A DNA stretch of 64,000 nucleotides, taken from NCBI RefSeq assembly GCF_900302495.1, contig NZ_OMKW01000001.1, positions 310,001 through 374,000 on the forward strand, given 5' to 3'. The translations under genes were made by a program, and so were the position numbers. This stretch comes from Pontivivens insulae (GTDB taxonomy: Bacteria > Pseudomonadota > Alphaproteobacteria > Rhodobacterales > Rhodobacteraceae). Under the pieces are notes generated by a model that was not told the DNA's origin, made no database searches, and worked only from the letters and a program-made list of their open reading frames with translations. Shown here piece by piece: positions 55,891-64,000 of the stretch (position 1 is the stretch's first letter; each line of letters starts with the position of its first letter).

Positions 55891-56496
55891 ATGTTCTATC
55901 GACCGGAAGACGGCCACGGCCTGCCGCACAACCCTTTCAACGCCATCGTCACGCCTCGCCCGATCGGGTGGATCTCAACACGGGGCACTGATGGGTCGGA
56001 AAACCTCGCACCCTATAGCTTCTTCAACGCTGTCGCCTATGAACCACCACAGGTGATGTTCGCCAGCACCTCGGCAAAACCTGATCGGGATGGCACGAAG
56101 GATACTGTCGCCAATATACGAGACACTGAAGTGTTCTGTGTGAACATCGTCGAATATCAGATGCGCGACGCGATGAATGTCTCATCCGGTCCCTACGAGC
56201 GCGAAACGGACGAATTCACGCTTGCGGGTCTCGAACGGTCGAGTTGTGAACAGATCGCCTGTTCACGCGTGTCCGGCGCGCCGGCGTCCTTGGAATGCAA
56301 ACTGACCCAAATCGTAAAACTGCCAGGAGAGGCGAACTATACCGTCTTCGGTGAAGTGGTCGGTGTACACCTGCGGGATGATTGCCTGGTGGATGGCATC
56401 TTTGATGTGATGGCGTTCAATCCCCTCGCACGCATGGGCTATCGGGACTACACCACAGTTCGCGAGCGCTTCAGCCTGAAACGGCCGGGGGAATGA
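55891..56496 (+). CDS. flavin reductase-like FMN-binding protein
   Basis: 201 residues. ITPRPIGWISTRGTDG-type opening (here VTPRPIGWISTRG), NLAPYSFFNAVAYEPP, and KDTVANIRDTEVFCVN follow the flavin reductase/DIM6 family. It binds FMN; the reaction partner is unknown. It stands one base before mtnP and may be co-transcribed. Confidence 0.87.
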   Translation: MFYRPEDGHGLPHNPFNAIVTPRPIGWISTRGTDGSENLAPYSFFNAVAYEPPQVMFASTSAKPDRDGTKDTVANIRDTEVFCVNIVEYQMRDAMNVSSGPYERETDEFTLAGLERSSCEQIACSRVSGAPASLECKLTQIVKLPGEANYTVFGEVVGVHLRDDCLVDGIFDVMAFNPLARMGYRDYTTVRERFSLKRPGE

Positions 56497-56497
56497 C

Positions 56498-57367
56498 ATG
56501 ACAGTGCTTGGAATTATCGGCGGCTCGGGTCTCTACGAGATTGCGGGACTGCAGAACGCGGAATGGCGATCCGTGGAAACACCATTCGGTGCGCCGTCAG
56601 ACGCGCTCTTCACTGGGACGTTGGACGGCCTTCAACTCGTATTCCTGCCCCGTCATGGGCGCGGCCATGTCCACACGCCGTCCTCTGTTCCGTACAAAGC
56701 CAACATTTGCGCGCTAAAGCAGTTGGGCGTTACCGACATCGTCAGTCTCTCTGCCACTGGCAGCTTTCGCGAGGATATGCCGCCCGGTGACTTCGTGATG
56801 GTCGACCAGTTCATCGATCGGACCTTCGCGCGCGAGAAGAGCTTTTTCGGCCCAGGCTGCGTCGCGCATGTCAGCGTGGCGCATCCGACGTGCAAACGCC
56901 TTAGCGCAATGGTCAGCGACGCCGCGCGGCAATCGGGCGCCAACGTTCATGACGGCGGCACCTACCTTGCAATGGAGGGTCCGCAGTTCTCAACACTGGC
57001 CGAATCCCGGCTGTATCGCGAGGTATGGAACTGTGATGTGATCGGCATGACCAATATGCCGGAGGCAAAACTCGCCCGTGAAGCCGAGATTTGCTACGCA
57101 CCAGTCGCGATGGTGACCGATTTCGACTGTTGGCACCCCGATCATGATGCGGTCGAAGTGGCAGATATCGTGCGCACGCTTATGGGCAACGCCGACCGCG
57201 CGCGCAGTACCGTCGTCCATCTGGCAAAAGGGTTGGCGGCTCAGCGTGACGTTTGCCCTTGCGGCTGCGATCGTGCGCTGGAAACCGCTTTGATCACCGC
57301 ACCAGAGGCACGAGACCCAGAATTTGTGAAAAAACTTCAGCCAATTGCAGGTCGTGTGCTGAACTAG
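56498..57367 (+). CDS. mtnP: S-methyl-5'-thioadenosine phosphorylase
   Basis: 289 residues. IIGGSGLYEI, FLPRHGRGHVHTPSSVPYKAN and MEGPQFSTLAES are the phosphate, ribose and base site motifs. It cleaves methylthioadenosine to adenine and methylthioribose-1-phosphate. apt, 0.5 kb on, can recycle that adenine to AMP. Confidence 0.94.
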   Translation: MTVLGIIGGSGLYEIAGLQNAEWRSVETPFGAPSDALFTGTLDGLQLVFLPRHGRGHVHTPSSVPYKANICALKQLGVTDIVSLSATGSFREDMPPGDFVMVDQFIDRTFAREKSFFGPGCVAHVSVAHPTCKRLSAMVSDAARQSGANVHDGGTYLAMEGPQFSTLAESRLYREVWNCDVIGMTNMPEAKLAREAEICYAPVAMVTDFDCWHPDHDAVEVADIVRTLMGNADRARSTVVHLAKGLAAQRDVCPCGCDRALETALITAPEARDPEFVKKLQPIAGRVLN

Positions 57368-57404
57368 CACCAGTTCTACGTCAGTTCCTCAGATTACAAG
57401 TCGG

Positions 57405-57443
57405 CTCGTTTGCGCCTTCAGAGGGTTGGCGCAGCGACACGAG
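57405..57443. terminator. hairpin between convergent mtnP and the small RHH gene
   Basis: TGCGCC and GGCGCA (57411-57416, 57428-57433) form a stem that is extended by CTCGT and ACGAG. It stands in the 86-bp convergent gap, so a two-way terminator is likely. T-runs are absent. Confidence 0.45.
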
Positions 57444-57453
57444 TGCGTGACAA

Positions 57454-57672
57454 TTAGCTGTTTTTCCTCACGAAATCGCGCATGAAGTGACGGATTTCCC
57501 GCGCAGCACTCGTGTCCATATCTTCACAGAGGCTCACAAAGGCATCCCGCTCATCTTTCTCCACCCGGATGACGAGTTGAGACGATTTTTTGCCCTTTTT
57601 GTCGGACTTTTTATCGGATTTCTTGTTCAATTTCTGTCCCCGGCCTTGCTTGTAGAGGCAATGTATATACAT
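57454..57672 (-). CDS. small ribbon-helix-helix DNA-binding protein
   Basis: 72 residues if it starts at ATG 57672, or 58 from a TTG at 57630 that follows GGGGA. A Lys-rich N-terminus (KKSDKKSDKKGKK) leads to a ribbon-helix-helix pattern: SQLVIRVEKDERDAF (strand and first helix) then DTSAAREIRHFMRDFV. The protein is basic and should bind DNA as a dimer. The ATG lies inside a symmetric dyad, which favours the TTG start with the dyad as an upstream operator. No toxin partner is seen. Confidence 0.72.
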   Translation of the reverse strand: MYIHCLYKQGRGQKLNKKSDKKSDKKGKKSSQLVIRVEKDERDAFVSLCEDMDTSAAREIRHFMRDFVRKNS

Positions 57673-57683
57673 TTGATCTACAA
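57650..57683. promoter_or_regulatory. 34-bp symmetric dyad at the start of the RHH gene
   Basis: TTGTAGA-N4-ATGTATATACAT-N4-TCTACAA. The 12-bp core and the 7-bp outer arms share one exact centre (57666.5). 26 of 34 positions are symmetric. It is AT-rich in a GC-rich setting. Two RHH dimers per site would suit the three-part symmetry; autoregulation by the adjacent gene is an inference. Confidence 0.7.
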
Positions 57684-57731
57684 AAAATAGAATGCCCCGA
57701 TTCGGGGGGTCCGGGAAAGAGTAGGTTTGAC

Positions 57732-57848
57732 ATGAATATCATCGCTGCACAGGCACTTGTCCTTCGGGACCGTCGAGACTGGAACAAGCCGCACCTCCCG
57801 TGGCTCTCCGGTCGTCTTTATCGCAAGTTCCGCGACCGCTTGCGCTAA
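57732..57848 (+). CDS. possible 38-residue ORF upstream of apt
   Basis: ATG 57732 follows GAGTAGG at about eight bases. The product is highly basic ([16 protein letters not shown] then RKFRDRLR) with codon use like real genes here. It ends 15 bases before the hairpin in the apt leader. It could be a small protein or a leader peptide whose translation opens that hairpin. Confidence 0.45.
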   Translation: MNIIAAQALVLRDRRDWNKPHLPWLSGRLYRKFRDRLR

Positions 57849-57862
57849 GTCTTGCAACACTG

Positions 57863-57897
57863 CCCTCCGCCCGCCAAACAGGGCGAAACGCGGAGGG
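57863..57897 (+). promoter_or_regulatory. apt leader hairpin masking its ribosome site
   Basis: CCCTCCGC pairs with GCGGAGGG (8 bp), with an inner CGCC/GGCG stem. The right arm contains GGAGGG, the ribosome site of apt, six bases before GTG 57904. When folded, it should block initiation. TTTGTTG follows, so weak termination is an alternative. Confidence 0.6.
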
Positions 57898-57903
57898 TTT
57901 GTT

Positions 57904-58440
57904 GTGAAGAACAATCAAATTGAAGACTACATCCGGACAATTCCAGATTTCCCTCACGAGGGGATCATGTTTCGGGATGTCACGACGCTTTTCAACGATG
58001 CACGCGGCTTTCGCATGGCTGTGGACATGCTACTGCATCCGTTCGCTGGAATGCCCATCGACCGCGTTGCCGGACTAGAAGCGCGCGGTTTTATACTGGG
58101 TGGGGCCGTCGCACACCAACTGGGCATCGGCTTCATCCCTATTCGTAAGGCGGGCAAGCTGCCTCATGACCGCATCGCACAGGACTACGCACTCGAATAC
58201 GGAACGGCGACGGTCGAAATCCACACAGATTCGCTGCAACCGGGCGAAACCGTTCTGATTGTGGACGATCTTCTGGCGACAGGCGGAACTGCGGAAGCCG
58301 GGATCAGCTTGGTGGAACGGCTGGGCGGCAAGGTTGCGGGATGTGCATTCGTTGTCGATTTGCCCGATCTTGGCGGACGCACACGGCTCGAAAAGATGGG
58401 TGTCGACGTTCACGCACTCTGCGCGTTTGAGGGGGATTGA
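57904..58440 (+). CDS. apt: adenine phosphoribosyltransferase
   Basis: 178 residues from GTG 57904. [18 protein letters not shown] at the start, [15 protein letters not shown], and the PRPP loop [14 protein letters not shown] are standard for Apt. It turns adenine and PRPP into AMP and would use the adenine made by MtnP. A hairpin covers its ribosome site. Confidence 0.94.
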   Translation: MKNNQIEDYIRTIPDFPHEGIMFRDVTTLFNDARGFRMAVDMLLHPFAGMPIDRVAGLEARGFILGGAVAHQLGIGFIPIRKAGKLPHDRIAQDYALEYGTATVEIHTDSLQPGETVLIVDDLLATGGTAEAGISLVERLGGKVAGCAFVVDLPDLGGRTRLEKMGVDVHALCAFEGD

Positions 58441-58542
58441 GCCCTAGGCTTTAACCTTTTGCTAACGATGGTTTTGCTAGATCGCCGCATCCGGGCGACC
58501 GGATTTGTTGCTTGTCAGGCACTGCCTGTGGCGGCGCCTTGC

Positions 58543-59934
58543 CTACCCAAGCGGGGCGCCGTCAAACAACGCCCCGGGGTTCATAATTCCATTCGGATCG
58601 AGTGCGGCCTTGATCGCGCGCATCGCAATCCGCTTGCCCGGATCGCCAAACCGCTCAAGATCACCTACCTTTAGACGACCGATCCCGTGTTCGGCACTCA
58701 CCGATCCGTCGAGTGCGTCAGCCACTTCATGCACCGCTGTCTGCACCTGACCACGCATGTTCACATAGTCAGCCTTCATACGACCAGGTGCGGGGAAGAC
58801 GTTGTAGTGCAGGTTCCCGTCCCCCACATGGCCAAAGCAATTGATGCGCGCGTCCGGCGCGATGGCGCGCACCGCCACACCCGCGCGCTCAATGAATTCA
58901 GGCAAACGGGACAGAGGAACTGAAATGTCGTGGGACGAGATGGAACCGGTCAGGCGGTTGCCCTCGGGGATCGTCTCCCGAATGTCCCACAGCGCCTGAC
59001 GTTGCCCATCGCTCTGTGCCAATACGGCATCGGAGACCAGCTCCGCCTCGAACGCGGCCTCCAGCGCCGTCTCGAATGCGGCCGCACTGCCCTTAGAGCC
59101 ACCAATCTCGACCAGCACCATCCAGTCCGGGCGGCTTTCCAGTGGATGCCGCATCGCCGGGAAATGTTCCGCCAGAAAGTCGAGCCCTTGCCGGTGGATC
59201 AGTTCGAAGGCTGAGATGCTCTCACCCAACCGTCCCTGCATATCTGCCAGCAGATTCAGGGCGGCCTTGGGGCTTTCCACCGCCAGAAACGCCGTAGATC
59301 TTTCCGCAGGGATTGGCATCAGGCGCAGGCTTGCCGCCGTGATCACGCCAAGTGTGCCCTCTGCACCGATCAGCAAATGGCGAAGATCATATCCCGTATT
59401 GTCCTTCCGCAACCTCTTGAGGTCACTGACAATCGTTCCATCCGCCAAAACAGCCTCGATACCCAGCACAAGGTCGCGTGCATTCCCGTAGCGCAGAACA
59501 TTCACGCCACCCGCATTGGTGGCCAAGACCCCACCGATCCGCGCAGAACCTTCGGAAGCGATGGACAATGGAAACAGCCGGTTCACCTTCGCCGCTTCTG
59601 CTTGCGCCTCAGCCAGTGTGACACCGGCCTCAACGGTCAGTGTCGCATCGCCCGGCGCGCAGTCCCGCACGCGGTTCAGCTTTTCCAGCGACAGGATCAC
59701 ACAATCACGGGTTTCGCTCACCTGCCCCCCAACGAGCCCTGTTCCCCCACCCCATGGGATCACACCGACGCCCCGCGCATTGCAGCGCGTAAGCACGGCT
59801 GCGACCGCGTCGACCGTTGCAGGTTTGGCAACCGTCAGACCCCGCCCCTGATAGCGGCCACGCGGTTCTTCCAGATAGGCCTGCGTGGGAACGGACAAGG
59901 TGAGGTCGGGCAGATCATTCAGAAAGTCGGTCAT
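58543..59934 (-). CDS. FAD-linked oxidase (GlcD/D-2-hydroxyacid dehydrogenase type)
   Basis: 463 residues. The FAD-binding PCMH domain has GVIPWGGGTGLVGGQ and IGGVLATNAGGVNVLRYG. The C-terminal half has the metal or substrate site FGHVGDGNLHYN and SAEHGIGRLK. The family includes D-lactate, glycolate and D-2-hydroxyglutarate dehydrogenases. Without glcE/glcF nearby, D-lactate or D-2-hydroxyglutarate is likelier than glycolate. Confidence 0.88.
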   Translation of the reverse strand: MTDFLNDLPDLTLSVPTQAYLEEPRGRYQGRGLTVAKPATVDAVAAVLTRCNARGVGVIPWGGGTGLVGGQVSETRDCVILSLEKLNRVRDCAPGDATLTVEAGVTLAEAQAEAAKVNRLFPLSIASEGSARIGGVLATNAGGVNVLRYGNARDLVLGIEAVLADGTIVSDLKRLRKDNTGYDLRHLLIGAEGTLGVITAASLRLMPIPAERSTAFLAVESPKAALNLLADMQGRLGESISAFELIHRQGLDFLAEHFPAMRHPLESRPDWMVLVEIGGSKGSAAAFETALEAAFEAELVSDAVLAQSDGQRQALWDIRETIPEGNRLTGSISSHDISVPLSRLPEFIERAGVAVRAIAPDARINCFGHVGDGNLHYNVFPAPGRMKADYVNMRGQVQTAVHEVADALDGSVSAEHGIGRLKVGDLERFGDPGKRIAMRAIKAALDPNGIMNPGALFDGAPLG

Positions 59935-60121
59935 ACTTTGCCTATACCCTGCGTCCGCACCGGTTTCATCCCCGGATCGAGAGCGAATGCGCGCACTTTC
60001 CTGTTTCGGGCACAATAAAGCCGCAGAATTTGACCATCAGCGACGTGCAAGGACGGATTCGCGTCTTTCACGCTGCTGCGCCTGCCGTTATTGGTGCTGC
60101 ACCAGACAGACGGGGGATGCC

Positions 60122-61504
60122 GTGCGCTATATTTCCACCCGGGGCCAGGCCCCGACCCTGAGCTTTGAAGAAGCGATGCTCACCGGCCTTGCGCGGGACG
60201 GCGGGCTCTACCTTCCCGAAAGCTGGCCAGAGATGGTCACCGATGAAATTGCCGCACTGGCCGGGCAGTCTTACGAGGAGGTCGCGTTCCGGGTCATGCG
60301 TCCGTTCATCGGAGACACGTTCACGGACGAGGAGTTCCGCGCCATCATCGACCGCGCTTATGCGTCCTTCGGTCATGATGTCCGCTGTCCGGTGATCCAG
60401 ACCGGTCCGAATGATTGGCTGCTCGAACTCCACCACGGTCCGACGCTGGCGTTCAAAGATGTCGCCATGCAGTTGATCGGACAGATGTTCGAAGCGTCAT
60501 TGACCCGGTCTGGCAAGCGCGTGACGATCGTCGGCGCGACCTCAGGCGACACCGGATCGGCAGCAATCGAAGCGTTCCGCGGGTTGGAAGCCGTTGATGT
60601 CTTCATCCTGTACCCCCACGGACGGGTCAGTGAGGTGCAGCGTCGCCAGATGACGACACCGTCCGAAAGCAATGTGCACGCGCTCGCCATTGACGGCGAT
60701 TTCGACGATTGTCAGGCGCTGCTTAAGGACATGTTCAACGATCTCGACTTCCGGGATCGTGTGCACCTCGCGGGCGTCAACTCCATCAACTGGGCACGGG
60801 TGCTGGCGCAAGTGGTGTACTACTTCACCTCCGCCGTGGCGCTTGGCGCACCGGATCGCAGCATCAGCTTTACCGTACCAACCGGCAATTTCGGAGACAT
60901 CTTCGCAGGCTACGTGGCCAAGCGGATGGGCCTTCCCATTGAGCGGCTGATCATTGCGACGAACCAGAACGATATCCTCCACCGCACCCTTGTCACTGGC
61001 CGGCATGAGAAAGAGGGCGTCACTCCGTCGATCTCTCCATCAATGGACATTCAGGTCAGCTCCAACTTCGAACGGCTGCTCTTCGATCTTTATGATCGTG
61101 AGGGGGAGGCCGTGACCCAGCTTATGACCGAGTTGAAGGAAGATGGCCGCTTTACCCTGTCACAAGGCGCGCTTGACCGTTTGCTGGAAGAGTTCGACAG
61201 CGGCCGCGTGAGTGAGGACGAAACCTCAGCCGAAATCACCCATATGGCAAAGGCGACCGGCCAAATCCTCTGCCCACATACGGCCATTGGCACGAAGATC
61301 GCCCGCGAGCAGTCCGGAACTGCCCCAATGGTAACACTTGCAACGGCGCATGCGGCAAAGTTCCCCGACGCGGTCGAGGCAGCAACGGGCATCCGCCCCG
61401 CCTTGCCAGCGCGTATGGCGGACCTGTATGAACGCATAGAGCGGGTGACCCGGCTTCCGGCCGACCTCGCAGCCCTGCAGGCCCATATCGAACAGCATAG
61501 ATGA
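60122..61504 (+). CDS. thrC: threonine synthase
   Basis: 460 residues from GTG 60122, five bases after GGGGGA. MRYISTRGQAPTLSFEEA is the usual start. The PLP lysine is Lys112 in TLAFKDVAMQ, and the phosphate-site loop is VGATSGDTGSAA. It makes threonine from O-phosphohomoserine. Its TGA overlaps the M16 peptidase ATG. Confidence 0.95.
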   Translation: MRYISTRGQAPTLSFEEAMLTGLARDGGLYLPESWPEMVTDEIAALAGQSYEEVAFRVMRPFIGDTFTDEEFRAIIDRAYASFGHDVRCPVIQTGPNDWLLELHHGPTLAFKDVAMQLIGQMFEASLTRSGKRVTIVGATSGDTGSAAIEAFRGLEAVDVFILYPHGRVSEVQRRQMTTPSESNVHALAIDGDFDDCQALLKDMFNDLDFRDRVHLAGVNSINWARVLAQVVYYFTSAVALGAPDRSISFTVPTGNFGDIFAGYVAKRMGLPIERLIIATNQNDILHRTLVTGRHEKEGVTPSISPSMDIQVSSNFERLLFDLYDREGEAVTQLMTELKEDGRFTLSQGALDRLLEEFDSGRVSEDETSAEITHMAKATGQILCPHTAIGTKIAREQSGTAPMVTLATAHAAKFPDAVEAATGIRPALPARMADLYERIERVTRLPADLAALQAHIEQHR

Positions 61505-62763
61505 CCGTCGAACTGCACCTCCTCGCCAATGGCGTCCGTATCGTGACCGAGCATATGCCCGGTCTGAAAAGTGCTTCCTTGGGCGTGTGGGTCACGGCCG
61601 GTGGACGGCATGAAGCGGATGATCAAAACGGCATTGCTCATTTCCTTGAGCATATGGCGTTCAAGGGCACAGCCCGACGCTCTGCCCTCGATATTGCCGA
61701 GGCGATTGAGAATGTCGGCGGCTATATCAACGCCTACACGTCACGTGAAATGACGGCCTACTATGCCCGCGTTCTCGAAGAAGACGTACAACTGGCTTTC
61801 GATGTTATCTCGGACATCGTTCTCAATCCTGCCTTCGATGCGCGTGAGATTGAGGTTGAGCGTGGCGTAATCCTGCAGGAGATCGGGCAAAGCCTCGACA
61901 CACCGGACGACATCATTTTCGACTGGCTTCAGGAAACGGCTTATCCCGGCCAACCCTTCGGGCGCACGATCCTCGGCCCGTCGGAGCGCGTGAACGCCTT
62001 TGGTCGCCCGGATTTCGAACGGTTCGTCGCCAGCCACTATGGCCCGGAAAGCCTGATCATCTCGGCAGCTGGCGCAGTTGACCACGACGAAATTGTCCGA
62101 ATGGCCGAAGTCGCTTTCGGCCATCTGGTTCCGCGCAACCGCCCCGTACAGACACCTGCCGCGTTTGCGGGTGGAGAGCTTCGCGAAGTGAAGGCGCTTG
62201 AGCAGGCCCACTTCACCTTTGCCCTCGAAACCTCTGGGTATCGAGCCGACGACATCTATGACAGCCAGGTCTACGCAACGGTTCTGGGCGGCGGAATGTC
62301 CTCTCGCCTGTTCCAGGAAGCACGCGAGAAGCGCGGCTTGTGCTATACGATTTTCTCCCAACCCGGTGCATATGCCGACACCGGTATGCTGACCATCTAT
62401 GCGGGCACCAGTGCAGAGCAGGTGGGCGAGCTGGCAGAGCTGACAGTCGACGAGCTGCGTCGCGCAACGTCGGATATGAGCGAGGCTGAAATCAGCCGGG
62501 CCAAAGCACAGATGAAGGCGGGGCTGCTCATGGGCCTCGAAAGCCCGTCCAGCAGGGCAGAGCGGATGGCGCGCCTCTTGGCGATCTGGGACCGAATCCC
62601 GACGCTGGAAGAGACGATCGAAAAGATCGACGCGGTGAATGCACGCTCTGTCATGGATCATGCCGGGCGAATTGCAGATGCCGGCCGGGTCGCAATGGCG
62701 TCCTATGGGCCGGTGGAACGTTTGGCCCCGCTCGACGATCTGACCCACCGCCTCGCGGCTTAA
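61501..62763 (+). CDS. M16 family zinc peptidase (processing peptidase-like)
   Basis: 420 residues. The inverted zinc motif HFLEH (47-51) lies in ENGIAHFLEHMAFKG-like sequence (here QNGIAHFLEHMAFKG); the further Glu is in EREIVERGVILQEI-type sequence (REIEVERGVILQEI). The second half has the family's AREKRGLCYTI. It resembles the mitochondrial processing peptidase beta chain. Substrates in bacteria are uncertain. Translation is coupled to thrC. Confidence 0.92.
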   Translation: MTVELHLLANGVRIVTEHMPGLKSASLGVWVTAGGRHEADDQNGIAHFLEHMAFKGTARRSALDIAEAIENVGGYINAYTSREMTAYYARVLEEDVQLAFDVISDIVLNPAFDAREIEVERGVILQEIGQSLDTPDDIIFDWLQETAYPGQPFGRTILGPSERVNAFGRPDFERFVASHYGPESLIISAAGAVDHDEIVRMAEVAFGHLVPRNRPVQTPAAFAGGELREVKALEQAHFTFALETSGYRADDIYDSQVYATVLGGGMSSRLFQEAREKRGLCYTIFSQPGAYADTGMLTIYAGTSAEQVGELAELTVDELRRATSDMSEAEISRAKAQMKAGLLMGLESPSSRAERMARLLAIWDRIPTLEETIEKIDAVNARSVMDHAGRIADAGRVAMASYGPVERLAPLDDLTHRLAA

Positions 62764-62766
62764 GCC

Positions 62767-63390
62767 ATGTTCGGACTGGGTGCGAAACCGCGATTGGTTC
62801 TGCATACCAAACGGCTCTACCTGCGCCCCCCAGTCATGGACGATCATCGTGACTGGGTGATCCTGCGCCGTGACGGAGCGGCCTTTCTCGATCCGTGGGA
62901 GCCTGTCCGCTCTCGCGATCATCTCAGCGTTTCCGCGTTTCGCTCACGCGTCCGCCACGCGGCTCAGGCGATCAAGACCGACCGCGCCGTTCCGCTATTC
63001 CTGTTCGCGAGGGACGATGACCGGCTTCTGGGCGCAATCACGCTCGACAACATTCAGCGCGGCCCAGCACGCTATGCGACTGTTGGCTACTGGATTGGAG
63101 AGCCCTTCGCCCAGCAGGGCTACATGTCCGAGGCCCTTTCCGCCGTGGTCGACCACGCCCACCGCAAAATGGCGCTTGGTCGCGTTCAGGCCGGGTGCCT
63201 GCCAGAGAATAAGCCCTCACAGCGCTTGCTTGAAAAATGCGGATTTGCCTTCGAGGGCTATGCGCAAAGCTATCTGCAGATTGCAGGCCAGTGGCGGACC
63301 CATTGCATCTATGCCCATCTTGATGCGGAAAGGCGAAGTGCAGATCGTCTTCCGGGCAAACCCATCTCACCAGGTGAGCTGCTGGGTTAG
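62767..63390 (+). CDS. GNAT acetyltransferase, RimJ/RimL-like
   Basis: 207 residues. LYLRPPVMDDHRDWVILR opens the fold; GYWIGEPFAQQGYMSEAL is the acetyl-CoA loop; NKPSQRLLEKCGFAFEGYA is typical of the RimJ/RimL branch. It may acetylate the N-terminus of a ribosomal protein or another substrate. It follows the M16 gene by three bases. Confidence 0.88.
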   Translation: MFGLGAKPRLVLHTKRLYLRPPVMDDHRDWVILRRDGAAFLDPWEPVRSRDHLSVSAFRSRVRHAAQAIKTDRAVPLFLFARDDDRLLGAITLDNIQRGPARYATVGYWIGEPFAQQGYMSEALSAVVDHAHRKMALGRVQAGCLPENKPSQRLLEKCGFAFEGYAQSYLQIAGQWRTHCIYAHLDAERRSADRLPGKPISPGELLG

Positions 63391-63395
63391 GGGTT

Positions 63396-63426
63396 TGCTC
63401 CGGCCGCTAACGCAGCAGCCGGAGCA
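63396..63426. terminator. hairpin between convergent GNAT and PhoX-like genes
   Basis: TGCTCCGGC and GCCGGAGCA form a 9-bp stem with a 13-base loop in the 46-bp convergent gap. No T-run follows on either side. It is a plausible two-way terminator. Confidence 0.5.
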
Positions 63427-63436
63427 GATAGTGTGA

Positions 63437-64000
63437 TCACCCGATCAGAGCATTGTCGTCACGTTTGACCACGACGATGGAAGAGCGGGGGAGATTACCC
63501 TCACCATCGGGGAACGGTGCCGCAGGGTGCTGAATACCAACAAACATCGTGCGTCGATCTGCCGACCAGGTCAGACCGGTCACTTCCGAGCCGTTCGGAC
63601 CGGTCAGGAAGCGGCGAATCTCACCCGTCACCGGATCACCCGCAAGCATCTGGTTGTTGCCCATGCCCGCGAAATCGCCTTCGTTGTCATCATCGCCATC
63701 GGTCTGGATCCACAGCAGGCCGGAGCTGTCGATCTGCATCCCATCAGGGGAGTTGAACAGATTGCCCTCGTTGATATTCGCGGTTCCGGCATAGGGGCCT
63801 TCAGGGTGCACGGTCGGATTGCCCGCCATGACATAAAGGTCCCAATCGAACGTCGCGCGGCCATGATCGTCAGCATGCGGTTTCCAACGCACGATCTGAC
63901 CGTAGCGGTTGATCTCCCGCGGGTTCGGTGCGTTCGTGACCATCGCCTCACCGCCTGCGTTGGTACGCACAGAGCCATCGTCGTTCAGCGCGCCACGGCG
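63437..64000 (-). CDS. PhoX-like phosphatase (DUF839), C-terminal part
   Basis: The last 187 codons of a gene that continues past the right edge. NRYGQIVRWKP, NLFNSPDGMQIDSSGLLWIQTDG and MFVGIQHP match the PhoX beta-propeller phosphatases. PhoX enzymes are calcium-dependent and exported by Tat; the N-terminus is not in view. It fits with the pho genes here as a likely phosphate-starvation product. Confidence 0.85.
   Translation of the reverse strand, partial: RRGALNDDGSVRTNAGGEAMVTNAPNPREINRYGQIVRWKPHADDHGRATFDWDLYVMAGNPTVHPEGPYAGTANINEGNLFNSPDGMQIDSSGLLWIQTDGDDDNEGDFAGMGNNQMLAGDPVTGEIRRFLTGPNGSEVTGLTWSADRRTMFVGIQHPAAPFPDGEGNLPRSSIVVVKRDDNALIG

Noticed and set aside
57650-57683. The dyad as a dif site for XerC/XerD
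   Set aside because: TGTATA at the centre recalls E. coli dif, but the flanking half-sites do not resemble the usual TTATGTTAAAT arm, and dif sites are not this symmetric.
57691-57710. CCCCGA-T-TCGGGG hairpin followed on the minus strand by a T-run as a terminator
   Set aside because: No minus-strand gene ends upstream of it, so there is nothing for it to terminate; it may simply be part of the divergent promoter region.

Overview
The window is a gene-dense, GC-rich stretch of an alphaproteobacterial chromosome, most likely from the Rhodobacteraceae (Roseobacter group). This rests on gene content: a ctaC-ctaB-ctaG-ctaE-surf1 cluster, a GcrA cell-cycle regulator, a phoR-pstSCAB-phoU-phoB operon with a long-insert PstA, PtsP of the nitrogen PTS, and several small families I associate with this group (zinicin-like peptidase, DUF1178, DUF4453, YHS protein). 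I see no prophage, insertion sequence, CRISPR array or rRNA. There is one tRNA gene (Tyr). Almost the whole window is coding, and short start/stop overlaps are common.

Layout. 1-5.5 kb: end of an unknown gene, hemH, a methyltransferase divergent from comF, then grxC-nitrilase-marR and an agmatinase-type ureohydrolase. 5.6-9.9 kb: cytochrome aa3 oxidase subunits II and III with heme o synthase and the assembly factors CtaG and SURF1 (subunit I is absent). 10-18.4 kb: tldD, a glyoxalase-like protein, a sulfotransferase-like/aminotransferase pair, tRNA-Tyr, rlmB, a Tat-exported YHS protein, a probable small RNA locus, a CoA-binding protein, a zinicin and gltX. 18.5-24.6 kb: a chemoreceptor and a two-gene ABC exporter. 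24.8-29.3 kb: hemF, tandem LysE exporters, cca and a CoA-type Nudix hydrolase.

29.3-31.1 kb holds three consecutive, related, exported proteins with a complete JAMM/MPN-like metal-site pattern (family I recall as DUF4329); this is the most unusual module here. 31-35.6 kb: hslO, a Nudix hydrolase, an orphan ABC-2 permease, gcrA, and a TRAP-type binding protein interrupted by an in-frame TGA. 35.7-43.7 kb is the complete phosphate sensing and uptake operon, with a candidate Pho box before pstS. A partial PhoX-like phosphatase lies at the far right edge.

43.8-64 kb: DUF1178, DUF4453, lysC, two paralogous small membrane proteins with non-ATG starts, ptsP, a P-loop kinase, choline sulfatase, homogentisate dioxygenase with a divergent MarR regulator and operator-like palindrome, an acyl-CoA synthetase, mtnP, a small ribbon-helix-helix gene with a 34-bp symmetric dyad at its 5' end, apt with a hairpin that covers its ribosome-binding site, an FAD-linked oxidase, thrC, an M16 peptidase and a GNAT enzyme. 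mtnP and apt both salvage adenine from methylthioadenosine, so their proximity makes functional sense.
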